Positions 1-6,019 of a stretch of DNA of 7,756 bases are shown piece after piece. The DNA lies in the NCBI GenBank assembly GCA_002418005.1, contig DIDF01000053.1, forward strand, positions 1-7,756, in the 5' to 3' direction. The DNA comes from Lactobacillaceae bacterium UBA5807 (GTDB taxonomy: Bacteria; Bacillota; Bacilli; Lactobacillales; Lactobacillaceae). Every line of letters starts with the position of its first letter. Within the stretch, counting starts at the first letter, position 1. The notes below the pieces were generated by a model. That model was not told the DNA's origin and did not search any database. It saw only the letters and a program-made list of their open reading frames with translations. The position numbers were made by a program, and so were the translations under genes.

Positions 1-1217
1 TAGGGAGATTCTTTGGGGTTATTTTTTATCATACCCGAGTAGCCACAACTAAAAGTCAACATATCGGTACCATTTTTAGTAGCCTTATGCAGATGAGTGG
101 TCTTCCAATTGTTATTTCATGTCTAACTGTTGGAATAGCCAGTATGGGAGACATCAAAAAACTGAGAAGAGGTGGCTTAAAGACAATTATTTATTATGAA
201 TTAATGACTACTGTTGCAAAGGGGTGAGGAATGGTAGTAGGAAATCTTTTACATCCTGGGACATTAATTAACATACATACTCTCCATGGTTCTAGTATTA
301 GTCAATATGTTGCAACTGCAAAAGCAGCCAAAAGCACTGGAATATGGTCAACCTTATTGGGAATTATTCCTACTAATATTTTTTCTTCATTATCCCAGGG
401 CAATATGATGCCAGTCATTTTCTTTTGTGTCTTTTTTGGCCTTGGAACCGCAGCAATCGGCGAAAAGGGCAAAATAATTATTGATTTTCTGCAAGCTGTT
501 TCAGAAGTGATGTTTAAAGTAACAAATTGGGTAATGCATTTTGCACCGATTGGTGTGTGTGCATTGATAGGTGTGGCAATTGCAGAAATGGGTATTAATG
601 CGTTAATTCCTTTGAGTTATTTTGTGCTAATTGCCTATGCAACAATGGTTACGTTTGTTTTGGTTGTTATGGGAATTGTGGCAAGAATTTTTAGGTTTAG
701 AATTTCCGAGCTTTTAACTGTAATCAAAGAAGAAATCATTTTAGCTTTTTCGACAGCGAGTTCTGAGGCAGTTTTACCAAGAATGATCGATAAAATGGGT
801 AAGTTTGGAACAAATCCAGGAATAGTTTCCTTTGTTATTCCAACTGGTTACACATTTAACTTGGATGGTTCGGCAATTTACCAGTCACTTGCTGCTTTAT
901 TTTTGGCTCAAGCTTATAACATCCATTTGTCGATTGGTCAACAAATTACATTATTAGTTGTTTTGATGATTACTTCTAAAGGAATGGCTGGAGTTCCAGG
1001 AGCTTCGTTCGTTGTTTTGCTAGCAACGGTGTCCACGATTGGCGTTCCAATGCAGGGATTAACTTTTATTGCGGGGATTGATCGGCTAGTTGATATGGGC
1101 AGAACTGCAGTTAATGTTGTTGGGAATTCTTTAGCAACTGTGGTAGTTGGAAAATCTGAAAAGGAATTCGATCAAGAAAAATCTGATAAATACCTTGCAA
1201 CATTTAAAAAGAAATAA
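1..1217 (+). pseudogene. Glutamate/aspartate:cation symporter (DAACS family), 5' end outside window, in-frame TGA at 225-227
   Basis: This is a multi-pass membrane carrier of the dicarboxylate/amino acid:cation symporter family (GltP/GltT type), which imports acidic amino acids with H+ or Na+. The frame is open from base 3, breaks at TGA 225-227, and resumes in the same frame to TAA 1215-1217. Homologous protein therefore lies on both sides of the stop, roughly 405 codons here against about 420 for the family, so only the first 20 or so residues are missing on the left. Counting from the ATG at 231, the re-entrant loop HP1 has STASSEAVLP (174-183), TM7 has NLDGS (210-214), and HP2 has KGMAGVPGASF (250-260). 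TM8 keeps the full D-x3-D-x2-RT-x2-N set (284-295), whose Arg is typical of acidic substrates. The transport core is intact. The part before the stop has odd residues in conserved hydrophobic positions. It is probably a recent pseudogene, or a split gene or sequencing error. Family assignment is firm; functional state is unsure. Confidence 0.85.
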
Positions 1218-1220
1218 TAA

Positions 1221-1256
1221 AAAGACCTCAACGGACAACGTTGAGGTCTTTATAAT
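1221..1256 (+). terminator. Rho-independent terminator of the symporter gene
   Basis: A perfect 13-bp stem (1221-1233 with 1239-1251) has a GACAA loop and is followed by a T-rich tail. It starts 3 bases after the symporter stop codon. The A-rich 5' flank means it could also stop leftward transcription arriving from the M-box unit. Confidence 0.93.
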
Positions 1257-1285
1257 TTTATGTTGATAATTTAGCAGTCACTTTT

Positions 1286-1307
1286 CAAAAATTAGTTTCC
1301 ACTAATT
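1286..1307 (-). terminator. Possible weak terminator of the leftward M-box transcript
   Basis: Read on the minus strand, AATTAGT, a GGAA tetraloop and ACTAATT form a perfect 7-bp stem that runs straight into a short U run. The stem is AT-rich, so termination would be modest. Its place at the far end of the structured region, just before the bidirectional hairpin at 1221-1251, suits the end of the leftward transcript. Confidence 0.4.
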
Positions 1308-1635
1308 CTTGGAGGTAAGGTCCTCGTGATTACTATAGTTACCTTAAAGTTGGCAATTTAGCACGGCTAAACATTTCTCCCTCGCTAGTTTCCTAACAAG
1401 TGAAGTGTTTTTCGGTCTTTCCTAAGCCGATTGAACACAAGTGCGTCAGCACATAAATGCCCCAAACCACCGAGAAATTATTTCACCGAATTCCCAAGAG
1501 TTTGATTTACTTGAACAAACGAAGTCGAGATGATTCCTGTGAAGCACGTAGCGGTAAAGCCAACAAGCAGAAATTCAAACGATCAAGCAATCAAACTATG
1601 TTGATTACGGGAAAATCGGTTTTAATAATTTCTCT
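1308..1635 (-). other. Gene-free, hairpin-rich stretch downstream of the microprotein ORF
   Basis: No convincing coding region was found on either strand. A 60-codon plus-strand frame at 1457-1639 has no recognisable motif and no good ribosome binding site. The stretch holds many short stems: AGGTAA/TTACCT (1313-1318 with 1339-1344), TTTAGC/GCTAAA (1357-1362 with 1366-1371), TCGGT/GCCGA (1412-1416 with 1426-1430) and GTGC/GCAC (1441-1444 with 1449-1452). It also carries inverted copies of a GAGAAAT-containing unit. It may be the structured 3' part of the M-box transcript, a decayed small mobile element, or the remains of a lost gene. I cannot match it to a known RNA family or insertion sequence. 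Confidence 0.5.
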
Positions 1636-1678
1636 TTAGAACTTTTGGAAGTGAGAAATCATTTTAGCCAATTTTCCC
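1352..1678. repeat. Four diverged copies of a GAGAAAT-containing unit in alternating orientation
   Basis: Copies lie at 1352-1381 (minus), 1472-1495 (plus), 1609-1634 (minus) and 1653-1678 (plus). The three right-hand copies share the pattern GAGAAAT-nATT-...-CC-n-A-n-TT-n-CCC over about 25 bases. The leftmost keeps only GAGAAATGTTTAGCC and a weaker remainder. The plus copy at 1472 and the minus copy at 1609 also share an inner block, AGTTTGATT followed by CTTGA (1499-1514 and 1583-1597), so this pair forms arms of roughly 45 bases. The alternation makes nested inverted repeats, as in foldback or MITE-like elements or duplicated RNA hairpins. No target-site duplication was recognised. Alignment was done by eye. 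Confidence 0.55.
1609..1678 (-). repeat. Long foldback hairpin spanning the stop codon of the 30-residue ORF
   Basis: The 26-base arms 1653-1678 and 1609-1634 are near-perfect inverted repeats with an 18-base loop (1635-1652). As minus-strand RNA, about 23 of 26 positions pair (two G-U); as plus-strand RNA, about 22 of 26 pair, so the fold slightly favours the minus transcript. Codons 17-25 of the microprotein lie in the 5' arm and its stop codon (1636-1638) lies in the loop. There is no U run after the 3' arm, so it is unlikely to be a terminator. Stabilising the mRNA or slowing ribosomes at the stop are possible roles. Confidence 0.75.
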
Positions 1679-1728
1679 TTGGTAGATTTGTAATTCGACG
1701 CTCCAGGATCCATAAATTCAGCTGTCAT
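1636..1728 (-). CDS. 30-residue basic microprotein under an M-box riboswitch
   Basis: This short ORF starts with ATG at 1728 and ends with TAA at 1636-1638. Its ribosome binding site, GGAGGTGA, is almost the exact complement of the 16S tail and sits 6 bases upstream. The ORF begins about 35 bases after the M-box terminator, exactly where a riboswitch-controlled gene should start. The peptide opens MTAEFMDPGASNYK, then has a Lys-rich half (Lys at 14, 17, 19, 22, 29) ending HFQKF. There is no membrane segment, signal peptide or Cys. The size, basic tail and Mg2+ riboswitch recall the very small proteins of lactic acid bacteria called putative metal homeostasis proteins, but that link is from memory and unverified. 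It might instead be a leader peptide or the stub of a lost transporter gene. That it is translated is an inference. Confidence 0.62.
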   Translation of the reverse strand: MTAEFMDPGASNYKSTKGKLAKMISHFQKF

Positions 1729-1734
1729 GATATC

Positions 1735-1742
1735 TCACCTCC
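1735..1742 (-). promoter_or_regulatory. Ribosome binding site of the 30-residue ORF
   Basis: The minus strand reads GGAGGTGA, six bases (GATATC) before the ATG at 1728. It lies outside the M-box terminator, so Mg2+ control would act by transcription attenuation and not by hiding this site. Confidence 0.75.
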
Positions 1743-1763
1743 GAGTGAAACAAAATTTTATTT

Positions 1764-1798
1764 GAAATAAAAAATCCAGCCGCTAAACAACGACTGGA
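1764..1798 (-). terminator. Intrinsic terminator of the M-box riboswitch (expression platform)
   Basis: On the minus strand TCCAGTCG (1798-1791) pairs with CGGCTGGA (1782-1775) in an 8-bp stem with one G-U pair. It is followed by a U-rich run (ATTTTTTATTT). The 5' arm and loop contain TCG...TTTAG, which complements CTAAACGA at the 3' end of the aptamer (about 1819-1826) with a 3-base bulge. This is a plausible antiterminator: with bound Mg2+ the aptamer keeps that strand and the terminator forms; without Mg2+ it is released to pair with the terminator arm. Confidence 0.88.
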
Positions 1799-1810
1799 CA
1801 TAAATGTTTT

Positions 1811-1971
1811 CAGCCTATCGTTTAGTTTTAGCACTATGTGTTGTAGTTATAAAATAACAGCCACATTAGTTCAAGCCTTGTATTGACTAGAACAGCTGAC
1901 TCATTGGCGTCTTTCGACGTTTCTGAGTAGTAGCATCTTTCCACATAGGAGCCTCACCTAACGGCTTGTCT
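1811..1971 (-). ncRNA. M-box (ykoK leader) Mg2+ riboswitch aptamer
   Basis: The minus strand carries the hallmark M-box blocks in the right order. CGTTAGGTGAGGCTCCT lies at 1963-1947, ACGCCAATGAGTCA at 1910-1897, and GTGCTAAAACTAAACGAT at 1834-1817. The ends AGCC (1966-1963) and GGCT (1815-1812) can close the outer helix. The length of about 160 bases is normal. M-box RNAs bind several Mg2+ ions and, in Bacillus subtilis, shut off mgtE transcription when Mg2+ is plentiful. Here the terminator lies just downstream, so Mg2+ should switch transcription off. The only coding sequence seen downstream is the 30-residue ORF. Confidence 0.93.
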
Positions 1972-1990
1972 CTTTTTTATTTCAAAATCA

Positions 1991-2019
1991 ATGTTATCAT
2001 ATTCACTTGATACTGGCAA
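1991..2019 (-). promoter_or_regulatory. Promoter of the M-box transcription unit
   Basis: The minus strand has TTGCCA (2019-2014), a 17-base spacer and TAACAT (1996-1991). Transcription would start near 1984, a little upstream of the first M-box helix. It begins only 10 bases after the oxidase stop codon. Confidence 0.6.
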
Positions 2020-2028
2020 ATATAAACG

Positions 2029-3540
2029 TTACATGTTTTCTCCTGGAATATGAAGATCTTTAATTGCCACTCCACGCTCTTTTGAAAGAGCCTTCATCAA
2101 TGTATCCATATCCATTAATTTATAATTTTTAGGATGATTTGGATCGTAAACTTCAAACTGAGCCATCATGCCACCGTCTTCATGTTCTAGAATGTGGCAG
2201 TGATTCATAAACACGCCTAAGTGTTCAAACCAAACTTTAAGTCTGACAGTTTCACCAGGATTAACTGCCACAGTGTCTTTGAGTCCATGTTCGTTTGGAT
2301 ATGGATCATGACCATTGCGGGATATGATTCTGAACTGAGTGCTGTGCATATGATAAGGATGAAGCATTCCACCGTCTTTGTCATTTGTGTTTGTAATATC
2401 CCAATATTCGACATTACCAATTTTTTGCCGGTCATCAATCCGTTGCATATCAAACTTCTTGCCGTTAATCTTGACCTCTTCGTCCATCCCAGACATGACC
2501 ACTTTATGAATCGGTGAACCTGGGGTTACAGCTGGATCAGGAATATCTACTAAATGGTTTGGTAATACTGAATTATCTGGAGCAAATTCATGGATCCTAA
2601 ATCTCATAATAGCAACATCATCACAGAATAATGTTACAGTATCACCCGGTTTGTATCCCTTAAAATCAACGATTAAATCGGCTCTCTCAGCGCAAGTTAT
2701 CATTAGGTGAGTAAACTTAACGGGTTCAGGTAAAAAGCCACCATCTGAGCCAATTTGGGTAAATTCAAGGTCATCTGAGAAGTGTAGACGCCACTCGCGA
2801 CGGTTGGCTCCGTCTAAAACTCGTAAACGGAGTTTTTGAGTAGTGACATCAAAGTAAGGATTAATTGTACCGTTTATCATCGCTGTAGGACCTTGAACAC
2901 CATCAGGATCGTAGTCTGCCAGATAGTCCAATTGATTATTTTTGTGAAAATGACGATCTTGCAGGATCAATGGAATGTCATCAACACCGTAATTCTTAGG
3001 AATTGGCAACTTTGCTTCAACATCATCAGTAACAACGACTGCAGTTGCTAAACCTTTCCAAACTTGAATTGCAGTCTGTGGACATGGATGAGCATGAAGC
3101 CAAAGAGTTGCGGCGGGTTGATCGCATTTAAAATGAATTTGGGTACTTTCGCCCGGATATACAGGGGCGTGACAACCACCATCAGTCACTGGGCCATCAA
3201 CATCAAGACCATGCCAGTGAAAGGTTGTAACTTCTGGGAGTTCATTTTTTAGTGTGATATGAATTTCTTTGCCACGCTTAAATAAAATTGTTTTTCCTAA
3301 GATGCTGGCATTATAGCCCCATGTTTTAGTCTTTTCACCAGGTAAGAGCTGGGTCTCGCCTTGTTGGGCAATCACCGTATAGTACATATCACTATCGGTT
3401 TCCTTGTCCGGTTTTAATAGAGCAGGGACTCGCAACTTTTGTTCTGGAACTTTAGGTTCTTCTAATTGGATAAATCCGCCGTCATGAGTGTTATACGCAG
3501 GCTCATCGTAAAAATAATCTTTGTAAACTTTGTCTGACAT
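2029..3540 (-). CDS. Multicopper oxidase (laccase-like, three cupredoxin domains)
   Basis: This is a 503-residue copper enzyme that oxidises phenolics, amines or metal ions and reduces O2 to water. All four copper-binding motifs are present: HWHG (108-111), HAH (149-151), HPYHMH (394-399) and HCHILEH (447-453), with Met458 as the likely axial ligand of the type 1 copper. Three cupredoxin-like domains fit the length. I see no signal peptide or Tat motif at the N-terminus (MSDKVYKDYF), so the protein is probably cytosolic, as in laccase-like oxidases of lactic acid bacteria. The start is the ATG at 3540, 9 bases after AAAGGA. A TTG further upstream (3558) would overlap that site and is rejected. 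The gene is divergent from the hypothetical gene at 3644. There is no terminator after the stop, so the transcript may enter the M-box unit. The natural substrate cannot be inferred. Confidence 0.95.
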   Translation of the reverse strand: MSDKVYKDYFYDEPAYNTHDGGFIQLEEPKVPEQKLRVPALLKPDKETDSDMYYTVIAQQGETQLLPGEKTKTWGYNASILGKTILFKRGKEIHITLKNELPEVTTFHWHGLDVDGPVTDGGCHAPVYPGESTQIHFKCDQPAATLWLHAHPCPQTAIQVWKGLATAVVVTDDVEAKLPIPKNYGVDDIPLILQDRHFHKNNQLDYLADYDPDGVQGPTAMINGTINPYFDVTTQKLRLRVLDGANRREWRLHFSDDLEFTQIGSDGGFLPEPVKFTHLMITCAERADLIVDFKGYKPGDTVTLFCDDVAIMRFRIHEFAPDNSVLPNHLVDIPDPAVTPGSPIHKVVMSGMDEEVKINGKKFDMQRIDDRQKIGNVEYWDITNTNDKDGGMLHPYHMHSTQFRIISRNGHDPYPNEHGLKDTVAVNPGETVRLKVWFEHLGVFMNHCHILEHEDGGMMAQFEVYDPNHPKNYKLMDMDTLMKALSKERGVAIKDLHIPGENM

Positions 3541-3549
3541 TGTTTTCCA

Positions 3550-3555
3550 TCCTTT
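3550..3555 (-). promoter_or_regulatory. Ribosome binding site deciding the oxidase start
   Basis: AAAGGA on the minus strand lies 9 bases before the ATG at 3540. It fixes that ATG as the start over the in-frame TTG at 3558. The gnd gene has the same leader pattern (AAAGGATGG). Confidence 0.75.
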
Positions 3556-3643
3556 CAAATATTCTTGTAAACAACTTCATAATACTACTTTTGTGATTTC
3601 TAATACGAATTTGTGGCATAATGAAAATAGAGGAGGTGGCAAC
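3556..3643. promoter_or_regulatory. Divergent promoter region between the oxidase and a hypothetical gene
   Basis: The plus strand has an extended -10 element, TGGCATAAT (3614-3622), about 20 bases before the start of the 3644 gene, with a weak -35. No clear promoter for the oxidase was found on the minus strand, though TATTAT near 3580 could be a -10. An interrupted palindrome TTGT-AA-ACAA lies at 3565-3574, in the oxidase leader. It does not match the CopY-type copper operator TACAnnTGTA, so nothing here shows copper control. Confidence 0.45.
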
Positions 3644-3988
3644 GTGGCTGAACCTGTTACGTTTGACGCATTAAGTGATGACAGCAAGAAAAAGGCAATG
3701 AGTGATTTCATTGATTTTTACATTCCCCGATTACGTAAAAATAATCTCGAAATTCTTTCAATGTATAAAATTGATTACTTTTTATCTGATATTAACCATT
3801 TTATCTTTGAAAACGATGCATTCACTCCTGAGGAAATGAAAGATGACCTCATAAAAGATTGTTTTGCCCAGTTATCAAATATAATTTCAACTGTCAATCC
3901 CAAGTATAATGAAGACGGTACTTTAAGTTCTAAGTCTTGGGATACTTGGTATCAGGAAAAATTTAATGCTGTTCATACTAGAGACTAA
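3644..3988 (+). CDS. Hypothetical protein, 114 residues, acidic and probably helical
   Basis: I do not recognise this family. The start is GTG at 3644, chosen because GAGGAGGTGG sits 5-6 bases upstream and an extended -10 lies just before it. An in-frame ATG at 3530 would lie antisense inside the oxidase gene. The protein is soluble and acidic, with no signal peptide or membrane segment. Residues 15-85 look mostly helical and amphipathic (FIDFYIPRLRKNNLEIL, then TPEEMKDDLIKDCFAQL). The C-terminus (95-114) has a Trp-rich patch, SWDTWYQEKF. There is one Cys (73) and no metal-binding or catalytic pattern. It is probably transcribed apart from the next gene, which has its own promoter-like sequence. 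The strong ribosome binding site and normal codon use support a real gene. Confidence 0.8.
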   Translation: MAEPVTFDALSDDSKKKAMSDFIDFYIPRLRKNNLEILSMYKIDYFLSDINHFIFENDAFTPEEMKDDLIKDCFAQLSNIISTVNPKYNEDGTLSSKSWDTWYQEKFNAVHTRD

Positions 3989-4017
3989 TCTTTTAGTTAC
4001 ACAAATTAATTAAAATT

Positions 4018-4026
4018 TGATATTAT
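4018..4026 (+). promoter_or_regulatory. Extended -10 promoter element for the 79-residue gene
   Basis: TGATATTAT matches an extended -10 (TGn plus TATTAT). A poor -35 (TTACAC, 3997-4002) lies 18 bases upstream. It is about 39 bases before the start codon. Confidence 0.5.
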
Positions 4027-4064
4027 AGGCGTGAAAAGTTCTTTCTATGTTAGGAGGGGTTGTT

Positions 4065-4304
4065 ATGGCAGAAAAAAGAAAAAGCCCACAAGGTAAAAAA
4101 TCAGAACGGAAACTAGAGTATAAAACTGATTTAAATGTTGACCAAATGATTATCAATAAATCTGTTATGTCCATTAAAGTTCCAACGATTGTTGCTAGAA
4201 AAGTTGCGCAACGTGAACTTAATAAAGCCATCGACCAAGGAATTACTCCCTATTACGTTAAGAAAGAAACTTGGGATCGGCTTTCAGGGACTCATTTTGA
4301 GTAA
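4065..4304 (+). CDS. Hypothetical protein, 79 residues, basic N-terminus
   Basis: I do not recognise this family. The start is ATG at 4065, preceded by AGGAGGGG at about 7 bases. The in-frame ATG at 4047 lies upstream of that site and is rejected. The first 20 residues are rich in Lys, Arg and Ser (MAEKRKSPQGKKSERK) and probably disordered. Residues 25-79 look folded and helical, with KVPTIVARKVAQRELNKAI followed by TPYYVKKETWDRL. There is no membrane segment, signal peptide or Cys. The charge could suit nucleic acid or ribosome binding, but that is only a guess. It ends 24 bases before a strong bidirectional terminator shared with gnd. Confidence 0.8.
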   Translation: MAEKRKSPQGKKSERKLEYKTDLNVDQMIINKSVMSIKVPTIVARKVAQRELNKAIDQGITPYYVKKETWDRLSGTHFE

Positions 4305-4327
4305 TTAATTGAAGAATTAGAAGATTG

Positions 4328-4362
4328 AAAAAGCGCAAGTATTTTAAATACTTGCGCTTTTT
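4328..4362. terminator. Bidirectional terminator between the 79-residue gene and gnd
   Basis: A perfect 35-base palindrome (17-base arms around one central T) has a GC-containing core, GCGCAAGTAT with ATACTTGCGC. A-runs on the left and T-runs on the right let it end transcripts arriving from either side. It separates the convergent plus-strand gene and gnd. Confidence 0.95.
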
Positions 4363-4387
4363 GTCATTCACATTTTTAAATTAAATT

Positions 4388-5821
4388 TTATTGTTCTTTG
4401 TACCATGAGTAGTGGAAGTTACCTGGGCGATCAACACGTTCATAAGTGTGAGCACCGAAGTAGTCACGTTGAGCTTGAAGAAGATTTGCAGGGAGAACTT
4501 CTGAACGATATGAGTCATAGTACAAAACGGCAGCGGCCATAGATGGAACTGGAACACCAGCTTTAGTTGCCAGAGCAACAACATCTCGAGCTGATTCCTG
4601 ATATTTGGCACAGATATCGGTGAAGTAAGGATCAAGAAGCAGATTCTTTAATTCTGGGTTCTTGTCATAAGCATCAGTAATGTTTTGTAAGAACTGAGCT
4701 CTAATGATACAGCCAGCACGCCAAATCTTTGCCATATCGCCAAGCTTAATGTTCCACTTGTAGAAGTCAGAAGCAGTTTGCAATTGAGCAAATCCTTGAG
4801 CATAACTCATGACTTTACCAAAGTAGAGAGCCTGACGAACTTTTTCAGCAATTGTATTTTCATCAAAATCAACTTTACCCTTTGGTTTTGGTAATACTTT
4901 TGCAGCATTGAGACGTTCTTGTTTAAAGGTTGAAATGAAACGAGCATAAACTGATTCGGTGATAAGTGATTGATCAACACCAATATCTAAGGCATCAATT
5001 GAACTCCACTTACCAGTACCTTTGTTCATTCCACGATCAAGGATCATATCAACAATTGGCTTGCTCTTGTCATCACCGAGATCATCTTTTCTAGTTAAGA
5101 TATCAGCAGTAATTTCAATTAAGTAGCTTTCAAGCTCTCCTTTGTTCCAATCTTTAAAAATGTCAGCTAACTTATCTACTGAAAATCCGGCAAGGTTTCT
5201 AAGAATATTGTAACTTTCGTCAATTAATTCCTCATCACCATATTCAATACCGTTGTGAACCATTTTGACATAATGACCGGCACCGTTAGGACCAATATAA
5301 GTTACACAAGGTTCACCGTCCGAAGGAGCTTTAGCAGCAATCTTGGTTAAAATTGGCTCAACTAAGTCATAAGCTTCTTTTTGACCACCTGGCATCAATG
5401 ATGGACCTTGCAAAGCGCCAAGTTCACCACCAGAAACACCCATTCCGATAAAGTTGATTCCGGATTTATCTAGCTTTGCGTTTCTTGCCATGGTGTCGTG
5501 GAAGTTTGTGTTCCCACCGTCAATAAGGACATCGCCTTTGTCCAAAAGCGGAAGCAATTCATTAATGACGGCATCGGTAGGACCACCCGCTTTAACCATC
5601 ATGATAATTCTTCTTGGAGTTTCAAGAGATTTGACAAAATCTTCAATGGTGTAACTTGGAATCAGTTTTTTGTCACTGTGATCTTTTACAACCTGTTCAG
5701 TCTTTGATCCAGTTCTGTTAAAAATACCAACAGTAAAACCACGGCTTTCAATGTTAAGGGCTAAGTTTTTGCCCATAACAGCCATACCAATAACACCAAT
5801 GTTTGCTTTTTGATCAGCCAT
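4388..5821 (-). CDS. gnd: 6-phosphogluconate dehydrogenase, NADP-dependent, decarboxylating
   Basis: This enzyme oxidises 6-phosphogluconate to ribulose-5-phosphate and CO2 with reduction of NADP+, in the cytosol. The length of 477 residues is close to the family norm (about 470). The N-terminal Rossmann domain has GVIGMAVMG (9-17) and NRT (35-37), the latter typical of NADP preference. The substrate and catalytic region has GHYVKMVHNGIEYGD with Lys186 and Glu193. The 6PGDH signature DRGMNKGTGKW is at 262-272, and the C-terminal tail that reaches across the dimer is present (HTYERVDRPGNFHYSW). One oddity is DEELI after IEYG, where most relatives have DMQLI. The start is ATG 5821 with AAAAGGATGG upstream. 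It follows zwf on the same strand after 198 bases and supplies the next dehydrogenase step. Confidence 0.98.
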   Translation of the reverse strand: MADQKANIGVIGMAVMGKNLALNIESRGFTVGIFNRTGSKTEQVVKDHSDKKLIPSYTIEDFVKSLETPRRIIMMVKAGGPTDAVINELLPLLDKGDVLIDGGNTNFHDTMARNAKLDKSGINFIGMGVSGGELGALQGPSLMPGGQKEAYDLVEPILTKIAAKAPSDGEPCVTYIGPNGAGHYVKMVHNGIEYGDEELIDESYNILRNLAGFSVDKLADIFKDWNKGELESYLIEITADILTRKDDLGDDKSKPIVDMILDRGMNKGTGKWSSIDALDIGVDQSLITESVYARFISTFKQERLNAAKVLPKPKGKVDFDENTIAEKVRQALYFGKVMSYAQGFAQLQTASDFYKWNIKLGDMAKIWRAGCIIRAQFLQNITDAYDKNPELKNLLLDPYFTDICAKYQESARDVVALATKAGVPVPSMAAAVLYYDSYRSEVLPANLLQAQRDYFGAHTYERVDRPGNFHYSWYKEQ

Positions 5822-6019
5822 TTTGAAACCATCCTTTTCTTAAAACAAATTTTGATAATGCTCAACAACGCACAAACAGTTTTAAAAATATAAAGCAAAA
5901 TGCCTTTTTAGAAAAATCTCTAACGGACATTTCACTTTACATTCTAACAGATAACTAGGAAATATGGTAAAAATTTACATTTTTATTATCAAAGCTTTGA
6001 TCAGCTTAATCGTGTTGAA
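5822..6019 (-). promoter_or_regulatory. zwf-gnd spacer with a possible gnd promoter and leader hairpins
   Basis: On the minus strand, TGTTAGAAT (-10 hexamer at 5946-5941) looks like an extended -10, with TTTACC (5971-5966) 19 bases upstream as a poor -35. Downstream are a small stem TTAGAGA/TTTCTAA (5923-5908) and a bulged AAAGGCA/TGCTTT stem followed by a T-rich run. No strong terminator follows zwf. gnd is therefore probably transcribed both by readthrough from zwf and from its own start. Confidence 0.4.

Noticed and set aside
1457..1639. 60-codon plus-strand ORF in the gene-free stretch
   Set aside because: No ribosome binding site, no recognisable motif, a composition unlike the neighbouring proteins, and overlap with inverted repeats on the other strand.
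1260..1640. Insertion sequence or transposase remnant
   Set aside because: Minus-strand frames and the plus-strand readings tried by eye gave no DDE/HTH-like peptide, and no clear terminal repeats with target duplication were seen; a short match (TCACTT at 1278 and 1655, inverted) is too weak.
1636..1728. Microprotein as the start of an NRAMP-type Mn2+/Mg2+ transporter because of MDPG
   Set aside because: The residues around MDPG do not match the NRAMP DPGN motif context, and no transmembrane sequence follows in any frame.
3565..3574. Palindrome TTGTAAACAA as a copper (CopY) operator
   Set aside because: It lacks the TACAnnTGTA core of cop boxes, so copper control of the oxidase is not supported by sequence.
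3530..3643. Upstream extension of the 114-residue gene to ATG 3530
   Set aside because: It would start antisense inside the oxidase gene and place the strong GAGGAGGTGG site inside the coding sequence; GTG 3644 fits better.
5990..6010. ATCAAAGCTTTGAT palindrome as a zwf terminator
   Set aside because: The loop would be too small, the stem is AT-rich and the following T run is absent on the minus strand.
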